Positions 36,199-45,206 of a stretch of 64,000 nt of DNA are shown piece after piece. This stretch comes from Pirellula sp. (lineage in GTDB: Bacteria > Planctomycetota > Planctomycetia > Pirellulales > Lacipirellulaceae). The DNA is taken from NCBI GenBank assembly GCA_013822725.1, contig PNKX01000009.1, positions 124,001 to 188,000 of the forward strand, in the 5' to 3' direction. Under the pieces are notes generated by a model. It was not told the origin of the DNA, did no database searches, and saw nothing but the letters and a program-made list of their open reading frames with translations. Every line of letters begins with the position of its first letter. Position 1 is the stretch's first letter. Made by a program: the position numbers and the translations under genes.

Positions 36199-36626
36199 GT
36201 TTTTTGAGTCGGCTTGATCGACGCGGCGCATATCGCCCCCGCTCCCGCGCAGCTACATTGCCGACGGCCAACGTGCTTCTTTCAAGTAAGTTTTCAAAGA
36301 GCGATTGGTCTTCGTTGCGGGCGGGATCGCCCCCACAATGGAGAAATATTCATTTGTACACTACAACAATGGGTGGCCAATTTCAAGGGGCGAAGAATGG
36401 GACGCGGATTTTCGCGGATTCGGCGGATTTACGCGGATTGAATTCTTGCCTTTGAGATGCCAGCCGCTCTGCACGACATTTCGTTCCAACAGCACCGCGT
36501 TGCAACTTCCGTTTGCCGTTAGTCCAAGAACTTGCGTCAGACGCTCGCCGGGATAAATTGGGTGGAGAACGGGCAAAAAAGAGGGGGCGAGTTGGAAATG
36601 CCGCCTTCCTCCAAGTCGATGAGCGA
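36199..36626. other. Gene-free gap before the retron RNA
   Basis: About 430 bases without an acceptable ORF. It holds one unpaired arm of the CGCGGAT-type repeat (36396-36441) and a short GCGGGCGGGATCGCCC palindrome near 36319. The retron promoter is probably within it, but I cannot place -35 and -10 boxes with confidence. Confidence 0.5.
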
Positions 36627-36789
36627 CGGCAGAGCATTTCAAGCCGGTTAGCTTGGGCCGTTAAGGTCGACTAACCTCTCTGGGGATACCCCAGGGGATC
36701 GTGAAAGGGTTGGATTTCGCCGCGTGAGCGAAGATGCGCGGTGCGCATGAATGCTCACGCTAGACCAGTCTCGTTGAGATGCTCTGCCG
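36627..36789 (+). ncRNA. Predicted retron ncRNA (msr-msd) with a1/a2 inverted repeat
   Basis: a1 CGGCAGAGCATTTCAA (36627-36642) pairs with a2 TTGAGATGCTCTGCCG (36774-36789) over 16 bp with one G-U pair. a2 ends 12 bases before the RT start codon. TTAGC (36648-36652) follows a1, and G36651 is the candidate branching guanosine. TTAAGGTC (36661-36668) recalls the first msr loop of retron Ec86. Small stems follow: GGTTAG/CTAACC (36646-36651 and 36671-36676, an alternative pairing) and CTGGGG-ATA-CCCCAG (36680-36694). The msd-like part is a long hairpin, GCGTGAGC (36722-36729) with GCTCACGC (36753-36760), and inside it ATGCGC-GGT... pairs with GCGCAT (36734-36748). Order and spacing fit a1-msr-msd-a2. 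The exact msDNA ends cannot be deduced. Confidence 0.82.
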
Positions 36790-36801
36790 ATCGCCTTCGC
36801 C

Positions 36802-38124
36802 ATGCCGACGCCTCGAATTACGGCTGATGCGCTGGCCGCCGCCTTTCTCGCAGGCGAGATCGAGAAGGATCAGTTAATCGCGCGAGCCAGTCGAATGCTT
36901 GGGCGACGGCCGCGCTGGCTGGCGCCTTTGGCGAAGCGAGTTGCAACTGCTTATGGGACGCGGACTAAGCCGCGGCGGGCGGCGCTGGCGACGTTCTTGC
37001 TCGGCGACCCTGGATTCAGAGCGGCCCTGGCGAAAGGACCGCTCCGCATCGTCGATTGGACGACCGACGAACCAGCAATGCGACCGACGACGCCGGCAGC
37101 CGCTTGGGTCTTGCCGTTAATAGGCAACATCAGCGAGCTGGCGGCATGGCTCGGCGTGAGCCTGCACGAGCTGGCTTGGTTCGCTGACATGCGATCATGG
37201 GAGGCAAAACGAAGCTCGGGAGCGCTGCGGCACTATCACTACCGGATCGAGTCGAAGCGGTTTGGACAGGTCCGATTGATTGAGGCGCCGAAGTCACGAC
37301 TCAAAACAATTCAACGCAGAATTCTGGCTGAACTACTGGAGCCAATTCCGCTCCACGAGGCGACGCACGGATTCCGGCGCGGTCGATCGATCAAGTCGTT
37401 TGCCGTCCCTCACGTCGGGCAAGCGGCGGTGCTGAAAATCGATTTGCAAGACTTCTTTCCGTCGATCGCGGCAGCGCGAGTGCAGGCGTTGTTTCGAACC
37501 GTCGGCTATCCTGAACCGGTGGCGGACGCGCTGGCAGGCCTTTGCTGCAACGCGACTCCCGCGGATGTGTGGAACCGCAGCGAAGCTGACGGCGATGCCG
37601 CACAGCGTCGACAGACGCGCTGGCTGTATGAAAAGCCGCACTTGCCGCAGGGAGCGCCGACCTCACCCGCGATCGCCAACTTGTGCGCCTATCGGCTCGA
37701 CTGCCGACTCTCCGCGTTGGCCGCCTCGGCGAGAGCGGCGTATACGCGGTATGCCGACGATCTGGCGTTTTCGGGCGGGGCCGACTTCGCGCGAAGCGCA
37801 GGTCGCTTTGAAACTCAAGTCTGCGCCACGGTCATGGAAGAGGGGTGGGCGGTCCGCCACCGCAAGACGCGGCTGATGCGACAAGGAGTTCGCCAGAGCC
37901 TGGCCGGGATCAACGTGAACAAGCGGCTGAATCTCTGCCGCCGTGACGTCGACCAATTGAAAGCCACGCTGACGAATTGCGTGCGCATGGGGGCGACGAG
38001 CCAAAACCACGCCGATCACGCGGACTTTCGGAGCCACTTGGAGGGACGCGTGTCGTTCGTCGAGTTTATCAATCCCGAACGCGGGGCGAAGCTGCGGAGA
38101 CTGTTCGAGCGGATTGAGTGGTGA
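36802..38124 (+). CDS. Retron-type reverse transcriptase
   Basis: 440 residues. Retron RTs make msDNA by priming from a 2'-OH of the adjacent ncRNA. RT motifs: RLIEAPKSRLKTIQRRIL, HGFRRGRSI, VLKIDLQDFFPSI (first Asp), LPQGAPTSPAIANLCAYRLD, YTRYADDLAFSGG with YADD at 317-320, and VRHRKTRLM. The N-terminal 125 residues are an extra helical region with VSLHELAWFADM before the RT core, an architecture I associate with myxobacterial retron RTs such as Mx162. The retron signature NAxxH is FAVPH (200-204) and VTG is LAG (LAGINVN), so both are diverged. The ATG is 12 bases after the ncRNA a2 arm. No effector gene is adjacent; rnpB follows about 240 bases downstream. Group II intron and DGR RTs were considered but lack of maturase or variable-repeat parts argues against them. 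Confidence 0.92.
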   Translation: MPTPRITADALAAAFLAGEIEKDQLIARASRMLGRRPRWLAPLAKRVATAYGTRTKPRRAALATFLLGDPGFRAALAKGPLRIVDWTTDEPAMRPTTPAAAWVLPLIGNISELAAWLGVSLHELAWFADMRSWEAKRSSGALRHYHYRIESKRFGQVRLIEAPKSRLKTIQRRILAELLEPIPLHEATHGFRRGRSIKSFAVPHVGQAAVLKIDLQDFFPSIAAARVQALFRTVGYPEPVADALAGLCCNATPADVWNRSEADGDAAQRRQTRWLYEKPHLPQGAPTSPAIANLCAYRLDCRLSALAASARAAYTRYADDLAFSGGADFARSAGRFETQVCATVMEEGWAVRHRKTRLMRQGVRQSLAGINVNKRLNLCRRDVDQLKATLTNCVRMGATSQNHADHADFRSHLEGRVSFVEFINPERGAKLRRLFERIEW

Positions 38125-38360
38125 CTGCGGGTTAGCGAGCGGACGCCAATACTCCGTCGCCCCTCTGGGGCTCGCGCTCTTCGATGCGAATGGCTCCAGG
38201 GGCTTGCGCCCCTGGCTATTGAATTTCGCTCCTACGGAGCTTCGCTCGCGGCTAGCGCGTCTCGTCTCTTTATCGCTCGACGTGGGGATAGCTTACATCG
38301 ACGGGAGCAGCTCAGCTCGCCTGCTAGTTCGTATGCGTCTCAGAGCGTAGGATAGAGTCT

Positions 38361-38733
<373 letters not shown>

Positions 38734-38751
38734 TTTTCTTCTTCATTTATT

Positions 38752-38945
38752 TGCGCCTTCGCGTCTTTGCGTGAGATTTGAAATACGAAGGTCTCTCGCA
38801 AAGGCGCAGAGGCGCAAAGAAATACGCAAAGAAGACAAGGAAGAGTTGCGGGGTAAGTAGGCTAAGAAAATAGACGAGGGCTTTCGCCGATCCTCTTGTT
38901 TTCTTTGCGTTCCTCTGCGCCTTTGCGCCTCTGCGAGAGACTTAA
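38752..38945. repeat. Long hairpin cluster, GGCGCAAAG type
   Basis: Arms TTGCGCCTTCGCGTCTTTGCG, GCAAAGGCGCAGAGGCGCAAAG and the complement CTTTGCGTTCCTCTGCGCC...TTTGCGCCTCTGCGAG give three pairing segments. Units repeat about every 10 bases. It separates rnpB from a small membrane-protein gene. A related element is at 39372. Confidence 0.75.
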
Positions 38946-38949
38946 ACGC

Positions 38950-39351
38950 ATGCCAATTAAACCGATCAGTCTGCTCGGTTGGGTCTGGGCGTCGCCGTGG
39001 ACGGCGGTGGGGCTCGCGGCGGGAACCATTGGGCTGGCGACCGGCGGGCGGGTGCAGCGGCCGGGGGTGGCGATTGAGTTTTATGGCGGCGCCGTGCCGT
39101 GGATTATTTCGCAGTGGCCCGGCAACGACTACACGATGGCGATGACGCTGGGGCATGTGGTGCTCGGGCGAGACGCGGTCTGCCTCGACGTTACGCGCGC
39201 TCACGAATTGGTTCACATTCGTCAGTATGAGCGGTGGGGGCCGTTGTTCGTGCCTGCCTATCTGTTATGCTCGGCGCTGATTTGGGCCCGCGGCGGGGAT
39301 GCTTATCGGGATAATCCGTTCGAGCGCGAGGCTTATTCGATTGCTCCCTAG
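38950..39351 (+). CDS. Small membrane protein with an HExxH motif, function unknown
   Basis: 133 residues from ATG at 38950; the upstream open codons lie in a repeat. A hydrophobic N-terminal region (about 5-32) is followed by YGGAVPWIISQWP and then AHELVHIRQYERWG, an HExxH zinc-protease-like motif. A second hydrophobic stretch (about 98-112) and a terminal FEREAY follow. The pattern H-E-L-x-H-x-x-Q-Y resembles the DUF4157-like families. A peptidase role is possible but not shown. The gene is monocistronic between two repeats. Confidence 0.75.
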   Translation: MPIKPISLLGWVWASPWTAVGLAAGTIGLATGGRVQRPGVAIEFYGGAVPWIISQWPGNDYTMAMTLGHVVLGRDAVCLDVTRAHELVHIRQYERWGPLFVPAYLLCSALIWARGGDAYRDNPFEREAYSIAP

Positions 39352-39371
39352 ATCCACGGTTTGGACTAATC

Positions 39372-39452
39372 TCTTCTTTGCGGCTTCGCGCCTTGGCGTG
39401 AGACGATCTTGATTTAGATCTCACGCCAAGGCGCGAAGGCGCAAAGGAAATA
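39372..39452. repeat. Hairpin, TTCGCGCCTTGGCGTGAGA type
   Basis: TTTGCGGCTTCGCGCCTTGG with GCGTGAGA on the left and TCTCACGCCAAGGCGCGAAGG with CGCAAAG on the right pair around a loop of about 15 bases. The stem is about 30 bp. Confidence 0.8.
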
Positions 39453-39495
39453 CAGAGCCATTGAGTTCGTGACTGCGCAACGAAGTTAGATTTCT

Positions 39496-40446
39496 ATGAC
39501 TAAAGATTTTGATGCGATTGTTTGCGGGTCGTGCGTCGTCGACGTGCTCGTGCGGCCGGTCGATTTGGAACGGCCGATTGGGGGCGGGAAGCTGATTCAA
39601 GCGGAGCCGCTTGAACTAACTACCGGCGGGATTGTCGCTAACTCGGGAATCACGCTCACGCGGCTCGGAATGCGGGCGGCGGCGTTTAGTTATGTGGGCA
39701 ACGATGCGTGGGCCGAGGTGATTCGGCAGCGGTATGCGGCCGAGGGCCTCGACGACGCGGGATTGCTGACGCACCCCACCGGCGCAACGAGCACGACAGC
39801 CGTGCTGATCGATCCCAGCGGCGAGCGATCGTTCCTACATTGCGTCGGAGCGCCGAAGTTGCTCAATCGGGCGGCGTTCCTGGATCATCTTGATCTGTTC
39901 GCGCGGAGCCGCTCGATGCTGCTCGGTTACTACCCACTGCTGCCGAACCTCATCGATGATTTGCCGGAGGTGCTCGCAGCGATTCGGAAGACCGGCTGCA
40001 TGACGGCGCTCGACGCGGCGGGCGACGGCGGCGAGATGGGGCCGCTGGCGCCGGCGCTGCCGCATCTTGATCTCTATGTGCCGAGCTTAGCCGAGGCCCA
40101 TCATCAGACGGGCGAGGAAGATCCGCAGAAGATTATTGCGGCCTATCGCAGCGCCGGAGCCGCGGGGATGCTCGGCGTTAAGCTCGGCAGCCGCGGGGCG
40201 ATTCTCAGTCCGAAGCCAGGTGAGTTCGTCGACGTGGCGATTACGAAGCCGCCTGGCGACGTGGTCGATACGACTGGCGCCGGCGATTGCTTTCTCGGCG
40301 GGCTGCTCGCGGGGCTGTTGCGCGGGATGTCGCCAGCGGACGCGGGAAAACTTGGATCCGCTACCGGGGCGTGCTGCGTCACACGGCTCGGCGCGACGGC
40401 GGGGATTCTTGGGTTTGACGAAACGGCGAAGTTGGCTGGGCTGTAG
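39496..40446 (+). CDS. PfkB family carbohydrate kinase
   Basis: 316 residues. This family phosphorylates sugars or nucleosides with ATP. FDAIVCGSCVVDVLVRPVD is the N-terminus. GGIVANSGITLTRLGMRAAAFSYVGNDAWAEVIRQRY is the substrate and first signature region. The C-terminal signature DTTGAGDCFLGGLLAGLL carries the anion hole and catalytic Asp. Substrate specificity (fructose, ribose, adenosine and others) cannot be chosen. It stands alone, followed by a CGCGGAT-type repeat. Confidence 0.93.
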   Translation: MTKDFDAIVCGSCVVDVLVRPVDLERPIGGGKLIQAEPLELTTGGIVANSGITLTRLGMRAAAFSYVGNDAWAEVIRQRYAAEGLDDAGLLTHPTGATSTTAVLIDPSGERSFLHCVGAPKLLNRAAFLDHLDLFARSRSMLLGYYPLLPNLIDDLPEVLAAIRKTGCMTALDAAGDGGEMGPLAPALPHLDLYVPSLAEAHHQTGEEDPQKIIAAYRSAGAAGMLGVKLGSRGAILSPKPGEFVDVAITKPPGDVVDTTGAGDCFLGGLLAGLLRGMSPADAGKLGSATGACCVTRLGATAGILGFDETAKLAGL

Positions 40447-40456
40447 TTAGGTTCTA

Positions 40457-40600
40457 GGAATAGAACGCGGATTTTCGCGGATTGGGCGGATGTTCGCGGA
40501 TGAATTCGTTAGTGGTTGGAACTTGTTGTTCCCTCCACGCATTGAATTCTTCATCCGCGCTAATCCGCTAAATCCGCGATCATCCGCGTCCTATTCTTTT
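40457..40600. repeat. Long hairpin, CGCGGAT type (copy)
   Basis: GAACGCGGATTTTCGCGGATTG with GGCGGATGTTCGCGGATGAATTC pairs with GAATTCTTCATCCGCGCTAATCC and CGCGATCATCCGCGTCCTATTC. The ends AATAGAACGCGGATT and ATCCGCGTCCTATTCTT recur exactly at 42265-42401, so these two are recent or conserved copies. Confidence 0.85.
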
Positions 40601-40655
40601 CTTCCATTCCAACTAGCCTCTAGATCCTTCGCTCCGCTCAGGATGACCAGCTCGA

Positions 40656-42194
40656 CTACACGTCGAACTTGATGCCTTGCGCCAGGGGCAGATCACGCGA
40701 GTAGTTCACCGTGTTCGTGACGCGGCGCATGTACTGCTTCCAGGAGTCGCTCCCCGACTCGCGGCCGCCGCCGGTTTCTTTTTCGCCGCCGAAGGCGCCG
40801 CCGATTTCGGCGCCGCTCGTGCCGATGTTCACGTTGACGATGCCGCAGTCGCTGCCGGCGGGCGAGCAGAAGAGCTCGGCCTCGCGGACGTCGCTGGTGA
40901 GAATCGCCGACGACAGGCCTTGCGGCACGTTGTTGTGCGTCGCGATCGCTTCGTCGAGATTCTTGTAACGCATCACGTAGAGGATCGGGGCGAACGTTTC
41001 GTGCTGGACGATCTTCGCACTGGCGTCGATCTCCACGAGCGCCGGACGCACGTAAGCGCCGCCGCCGGGAACGTTGTCGGTGACGCGGCCGCCGCCGTGG
41101 ATGACGCCCCCCTGCTCTTTCGCCGCTGCGAGGGCTGCATCGAATTGCTTCGCGGCGCCTTCGTCGACGAGCGGGCCGATGAGGGTGCCTGCGGCAGTCG
41201 GATCGCCGATCGGCAGCTTCGCGTAGACCTTCAGCAGGCGGTCGCGGAGTTCGTCAGCGATCGATTCGTGAACAATAAGGCGGCGGAGCGTCGTGCAGCG
41301 TTGACCGCAGGTGCCGACGGCGGCGAAGACGATCGAACGGACGGCAAGATCGAGATCGGCCGACGGCGTAACGATCATGCCGTTGTTGCCGCCGAGCTCG
41401 AGCAACGAGCGGCCGAGACGCTTTGCGACGACTTCGGCGACGGCGCGCCCCATCGGCACCGAACCGGTGGCCGAGACGAGCGGCACCTTGGCCGAGGCGG
41501 AGAGTTGCTTACCCACGTCGGCGCCGCCGATCACCAGGGTCGAGATGCCGGCCGGCAGGTCGGGGGCTTCGGCAAGCGTCTTTTGGAACAGCGCCTGGCA
41601 AGCGATCGCACAGAGGGGCGTCTTTTCGGACGGCTTCCAAACGATGGGATCACCGCAAACCCAAGCGAGCGCTGCGTTCCACGCCCAGACGGCAACAGGA
41701 AAATTGAACGCCGAGATGACGCCGACGGGGCCGAGCGGGTGCCACTGCTCCATCAGGCGGTGGCCGGGGCGTTCGCTGGCGATCGTCTTGCCGTAGAGTT
41801 GCCGGCTGAGGCCGACGGCGAATTCGCAGATGTCGATCATTTCCTGGACTTCGCCCAGAGCTTCTTGCGTGATCTTGCCCGCTTCCCAGCTAACGATCGT
41901 GGCCAGTTCCGCCTTGTACTTGCGGAGTTGTTCGCCGTAGAGCCGAACGAAGTTGCCGCGCACGGGAGCGGGAACGACGCGCCACTTCAGGAAGGCTTCA
42001 GCAGCGGCATCGATCGCGGCGTCAACCTGCGCAACGTCGGCGCCAGCGAATTCAGCGAGCGCGCTGCCGTCGATGGGGGAGTGCTTGACGACGGGCGCGC
42101 CGCGGCCGACTTGCCAATCGGCGCCGTTGCTGACGGCTCGGACGGCGCAATCGACGCCGAGGGTTTCGAGTGCTTTCACTACGGTTGCGTTCAT
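40656..42194 (-). CDS. Aldehyde dehydrogenase, alpha-aminoadipic semialdehyde dehydrogenase type (ALDH7-like)
   Basis: 512 residues from MNATVVKALETLGVD. It oxidises an aldehyde to an acid with NAD(P). ALDH7 features: AFNFPVAVWAWNAALAWVCGDPIVWKPSEKTPL, LELGGNNGMIV with the general-base Glu, and the nucleophilic Cys in VGTCGQRCTTLRRLIVHE. The C-terminus has INVNIGTSGAEIGGAFGGEKETGGGRESGSD, a GGG-rich ALDH7 segment. The saccharopine dehydrogenase gene lies upstream on the same strand, so a lysine-catabolic role (aminoadipate semialdehyde to aminoadipate) is a good inference. A repeat separates them. Confidence 0.9.
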   Translation of the reverse strand: MNATVVKALETLGVDCAVRAVSNGADWQVGRGAPVVKHSPIDGSALAEFAGADVAQVDAAIDAAAEAFLKWRVVPAPVRGNFVRLYGEQLRKYKAELATIVSWEAGKITQEALGEVQEMIDICEFAVGLSRQLYGKTIASERPGHRLMEQWHPLGPVGVISAFNFPVAVWAWNAALAWVCGDPIVWKPSEKTPLCAIACQALFQKTLAEAPDLPAGISTLVIGGADVGKQLSASAKVPLVSATGSVPMGRAVAEVVAKRLGRSLLELGGNNGMIVTPSADLDLAVRSIVFAAVGTCGQRCTTLRRLIVHESIADELRDRLLKVYAKLPIGDPTAAGTLIGPLVDEGAAKQFDAALAAAKEQGGVIHGGGRVTDNVPGGGAYVRPALVEIDASAKIVQHETFAPILYVMRYKNLDEAIATHNNVPQGLSSAILTSDVREAELFCSPAGSDCGIVNVNIGTSGAEIGGAFGGEKETGGGRESGSDSWKQYMRRVTNTVNYSRDLPLAQGIKFDV

Positions 42195-42264
42195 ACGAAA
42201 GACTTCCATCTAACAGACGGCTGTGGCACCCTTACAGTTGGCGGGGCGTAGTTCGGGATCGACG

Positions 42265-42401
42265 AATAGAACGCGGATTTTCGCGGATTAGGCGGATATT
42301 CGCGGATCAATTCAAGGTGGTTGAACCTGCCGCGCCTCACCCATTCAATTCTTTATCCGCGTGAATCCGTTAAATCCGTGTGTATCCGCGTCCTATTCTT
42401 C
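42265..42401. repeat. Long hairpin, CGCGGAT type (copy)
   Basis: GAACGCGGATTTTCGCGGATTA and GGCGGATATTCGCGGAT on the left pair with TTATCCGCGTGAATCCG and TGTATCCGCGTCCTATTC on the right. It lies between the ALDH and saccharopine dehydrogenase genes, which may be one transcription unit. Confidence 0.85.
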
Positions 42402-42430
42402 GGCATTACACAAACGCGAAGCCGTCTTGG

Positions 42431-43606
42431 CTAGATCGACGGTTCCCGCACAACTTCGTTATCAGCCGTTTCGCGAGTCGTGGCGCCGCCATGCGACGAG
42501 GCATTGCTGAACCGCGTGGCGATGCGCGTGTCGTAGTGGCGACCAAAACGGTTGCCGAGGAAGTTTTCGAAGTCGACGTCTTCCTGCCGCAGGAACCCGC
42601 TGCTGTTGAGTTGCCCGGCGACGTGCATGTCGATGACCGCACAGATGCCGGCAGCGGTGGTGACCTGGATCGCCGACCAGTTCTCGCCGCCAATTTCCTG
42701 ATGATAAATCTTCCGCGCGTCGGTGATCTGCACCAACTGCCCGTTGCGGTAGCCGGTGACGGTGCAGAAGGTGACGACCACGTCCTGGAACGTGATCGGC
42801 ACGGCGTTCTCGAGAATGTCCTTCAGCAAGTCGCGGCGTTCGCTCAAGCGTAGCTCGTTCACCAGCAGCGAAACCTGATTGCAGTGGCCGAGGTAGCGAA
42901 CCGTCTTGTAGTTGAGGTCGCGGACCTTACCGTCGAGCGATTCGCACAGCGTGCCGAGGCCGCCGCTCGTGTTAAACGCTTCGTAGCGGACGCCGTCGAG
43001 CGAGAACTGCTCGTACCCTTCCAGCGGCAACACCTCGATGCGGCGACCGCCGTGGATCGCGTCGCACGGGTTGCAGTATTCGTTGATCAGACCGTCGGTC
43101 GACCAGGTGAGGTTGTACTTCAAGGCGCCCGTGGGGAACTGCGGCAAGGCGCCGACCCGCATCCGGACCGAGTCGAGCTTCTCGACCTGCTGGGCAAGGT
43201 TGTTGGCGACGATCGAGATGAACCCCGGCGCCAAACCGCACTGCGGCATGAAGACCTGGCCCGGCTGCGCCTTCGCGGCGACGGCGCGGACGCGGCGTGT
43301 CGTTTCGACGTCTTCGGTAAGATCGAAGTAGCTGGCCCCGGCGGCGAGGGCGGCCTCAGCCACGCGCGGATTGTGGTAGTAGCTGAGCGCGGAAATGACC
43401 GTATCGCGACCGGCGAGGGCCTTCGCCAGATCTTCGTTCGACTCAACGTCGAGCTTAACGGTCGTCACGCCGATGCGGCTGGAGATCAGCTTCAGGGCTT
43501 CAGGGTTCGAGTCGCCGACGAGAACGTCGTAGTCGCCGGTGTCGACGAGCAACCGAGCAATCATCCGGCCAATTTTGCCGGCGCCAAGTAACAAGACGCG
43601 ATGCAT
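42431..43606 (-). CDS. Saccharopine dehydrogenase family protein
   Basis: 391 residues. These NAD(P)-dependent enzymes cleave saccharopine to an amino acid and a semialdehyde, or run in reverse. HRVLLLGAGKIGRMIARLL is the Rossmann motif. TVISALSYYHNPRVAEAALAAGASYFDLTED and MPQCGLAPGFISIVANNL are typical of the LYS9-like group. LPQFPTGALKYNLTWSTDGLINEYCNPC is the substrate region. Next to the ALDH7-like gene on the same strand, it fits saccharopine-type lysine breakdown. The initiating ATG is followed at once by the Rossmann strand. Confidence 0.92.
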   Translation of the reverse strand: MHRVLLLGAGKIGRMIARLLVDTGDYDVLVGDSNPEALKLISSRIGVTTVKLDVESNEDLAKALAGRDTVISALSYYHNPRVAEAALAAGASYFDLTEDVETTRRVRAVAAKAQPGQVFMPQCGLAPGFISIVANNLAQQVEKLDSVRMRVGALPQFPTGALKYNLTWSTDGLINEYCNPCDAIHGGRRIEVLPLEGYEQFSLDGVRYEAFNTSGGLGTLCESLDGKVRDLNYKTVRYLGHCNQVSLLVNELRLSERRDLLKDILENAVPITFQDVVVTFCTVTGYRNGQLVQITDARKIYHQEIGGENWSAIQVTTAAGICAVIDMHVAGQLNSSGFLRQEDVDFENFLGNRFGRHYDTRIATRFSNASSHGGATTRETADNEVVREPSI

Positions 43607-43661
43607 ACAAACCTCTAAGTGCGAAGAACTTCCGCCGCCTCAATTGAAATGTAACTTCCCT

Positions 43662-43800
43662 CGTTCCCACGCTCCGCGTGGGAACGCCGCCGTCGCCGCT
43701 CCGCGGCATTTTTTTATTACGCGTTTCGCCTGAGTTTTGCTCGTCCAGCGAATTAACGCGGAGCGTCACGGGCGTCGTTCCCACGCGGAGCGTGGGAACG
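43662..43800. repeat. Palindromic CGTTCCCACGC element pair
   Basis: CGTTCCCACGCTCCGCGTGG with GAACG at the left and CGTTCCCACGCGGAGCGTGG with GAACG at the right are each palindromic and flank about 90 bases. It lies in the region upstream of saccharopine dehydrogenase. Confidence 0.7.
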
Positions 43801-44292
43801 AGCGACTGCTGCCTCAAAACGACGACCTCTATTGAACAGTATCCAACGGGGCTCGCCGGTCCAACCCCGCCGTGCGCATATGCGCGACTTAGCGGAAGAA
43901 AAACGCAAATGCGTGCTGGCCTCGATGAATCTTAGCGCTCGCCCGCGAAAGGCGTCGTGGGCGCTTATTTCCAGCATGATTGGCGGCGTTGGGCGAACAA
44001 CGACGGCAAGCCGCGGATTCGCGGGGAGCGAGTCAACGCCAGCCCGATATTCGTTGCAATCGAGCGATTCGCGCCCCCCCGCAACAAGCGGTGAGACGCC
44101 TCGCCGCCGGGTGCCACTGGCGTGCCGCCAGTGGGAAGTGCCGTGACGGCACGGCGATCGAAAAGCTTGCAAGCAGCCTGAAGGACGGGGCCAGAATCTG
44201 CTTCAGACGTCGTCCTTCAGACCACTTGCGTACGTAGCGGTAGGCAGATCTTGGCGTGCTTCTCACTGGCGACGCGCCAGTGGCACTCGGCG

Positions 44293-44401
44293 ACTTCCCT
44301 AATGCAGCCCCCGGCTCCGCCGGGGGGTAGCATCACGCTGGACAACGCCACCCGGTATGGCAACCGACCCCCTGGCGGAGCCAGGGGCTGAAAATCGCGC
44401 C
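44293..44401. repeat. 109-base direct repeat, unit 1 (BIME-like)
   Basis: Starts ACTTCCCTAATGCAGCCCCC and ends GGGGCTGAAAATCGCGCC. It contains CCCCCGGCTCCGCCGGGGG and CCCCTGGCGGAGCCAGGGG hairpins. Unit 2 (44522-44630) differs at only a few bases, most of them single substitutions. Related to the pair at 6943-7030. Confidence 0.85.
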
Positions 44402-44521
44402 GGGCGCCATGCTCTTGCCCTCTCAAAGGCGTGGCATACGAACCCCGAGCAGGCCCGAACACCGCCTCCAGCATGTCGACGCTCCGCGACGACATGGCAC
44501 CCATCCGCTCGTAGCACTGCG

Positions 44522-44630
44522 ACTTCCCCAATGCAGCCCCCGGCTCCGCCGGGGGGTAGCACCACGCGGGACGACGCCACCCGGTACGGCAACCGACCCC
44601 CTGGCGGAGCCAGGGGCTGAAAATCGCGCC
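44522..44630. repeat. 109-base direct repeat, unit 2 (BIME-like)
   Basis: Near-identical to 44293-44401, with an offset of 229 bases. A CATGTCGACGCTCCGCGACG palindrome lies between the two units, so the duplicated block may be larger than the aligned core. Confidence 0.85.
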
Positions 44631-44853
44631 ATGCTCTAGCCCCCCAGGCGTGAGCATGCGGATGCCGTGGCGAGCCTGGGAGTATCGTTGTCTTCCAATT
44701 GCCAATGGCACGCAGGCCCCCCGCCGCGGGGCGTCACTCCCTCATCCCCAGCCTCTCTCCCCATGGGAGAGGGGAGCAGGATGTTATTAGAATTAAAGGA
44801 GTCTTATTTATCGAAAGAGGAGCAGAACTTGCCAAAAGCAATCGCCCACCCGC

Positions 44854-44922
44854 CATCGTCCGCACGCGCCGCGTGCGAATCTGCCCCCTTCTCCCCGCGG
44901 GAGAAGGGCCGGGGATGAGGGC
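44854..44922. repeat. 69-base dispersed repeat, copy 1
   Basis: CCGCACGCGCCGCGTGC followed by CCCCCTTCTCCCCGCGGGAG and AAGGGCCGGGGATGAGGGC. The copy at 45801-45869 is nearly identical. The two copies flank the GNAT gene in direct orientation. Confidence 0.8.
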
Positions 44923-45206
44923 AGGAACCTCTGAACGAGCCCAACCCCCACCTCAGCATGTCGACGCTCCGCGACGGCATGCCGCCCACCCGCTTTGCTT
45001 CAACAGAAAAGTCCTGTAAGCTGCCGGCAGATGAAAACCAATTTGCGTCTCGAAGCCGTCAATATCGTCGTCAATGAAGCGACGACTGCCTTCACCCATG
45101 TTAGTTAGCATGACTCTTCTCTACTGAGCCTTCTTCTCGTCGGCAACATTATCGTCGGCGCTGACGACTCGAAGCCTGCGACTGCACCCTCAGCGAGCGT
45201 AATCTC

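Larger units (their letters stand above)
43607..45206. other. Gene-free, repeat-dense region
   Basis: About 1.6 kb in which I find no credible gene. It holds the CGTTCCCACGC palindromes, a 109-base direct repeat, a shared 69-base segment and several CATGTCGACGCTCCGCGAC palindromes listed separately. Short open frames here are compositional. An AT-richer pocket with no recognised gene lies at about 45000-45200. Confidence 0.6.

Noticed and set aside
38114..38350. Short open frame after the RT as a possible retron effector
   Set aside because: 78 residues running through a hairpin and into the rnpB promoter region; no domain, no RBS, overlaps the RT stop in another frame.
40677..42251. A 524-residue plus-strand open frame opposite the aldehyde dehydrogenase
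   Set aside because: It is antisense to a well-conserved gene, with a translation lacking domains and full of Ala, Arg, Asp and Gly. The gene on the minus strand is certain.
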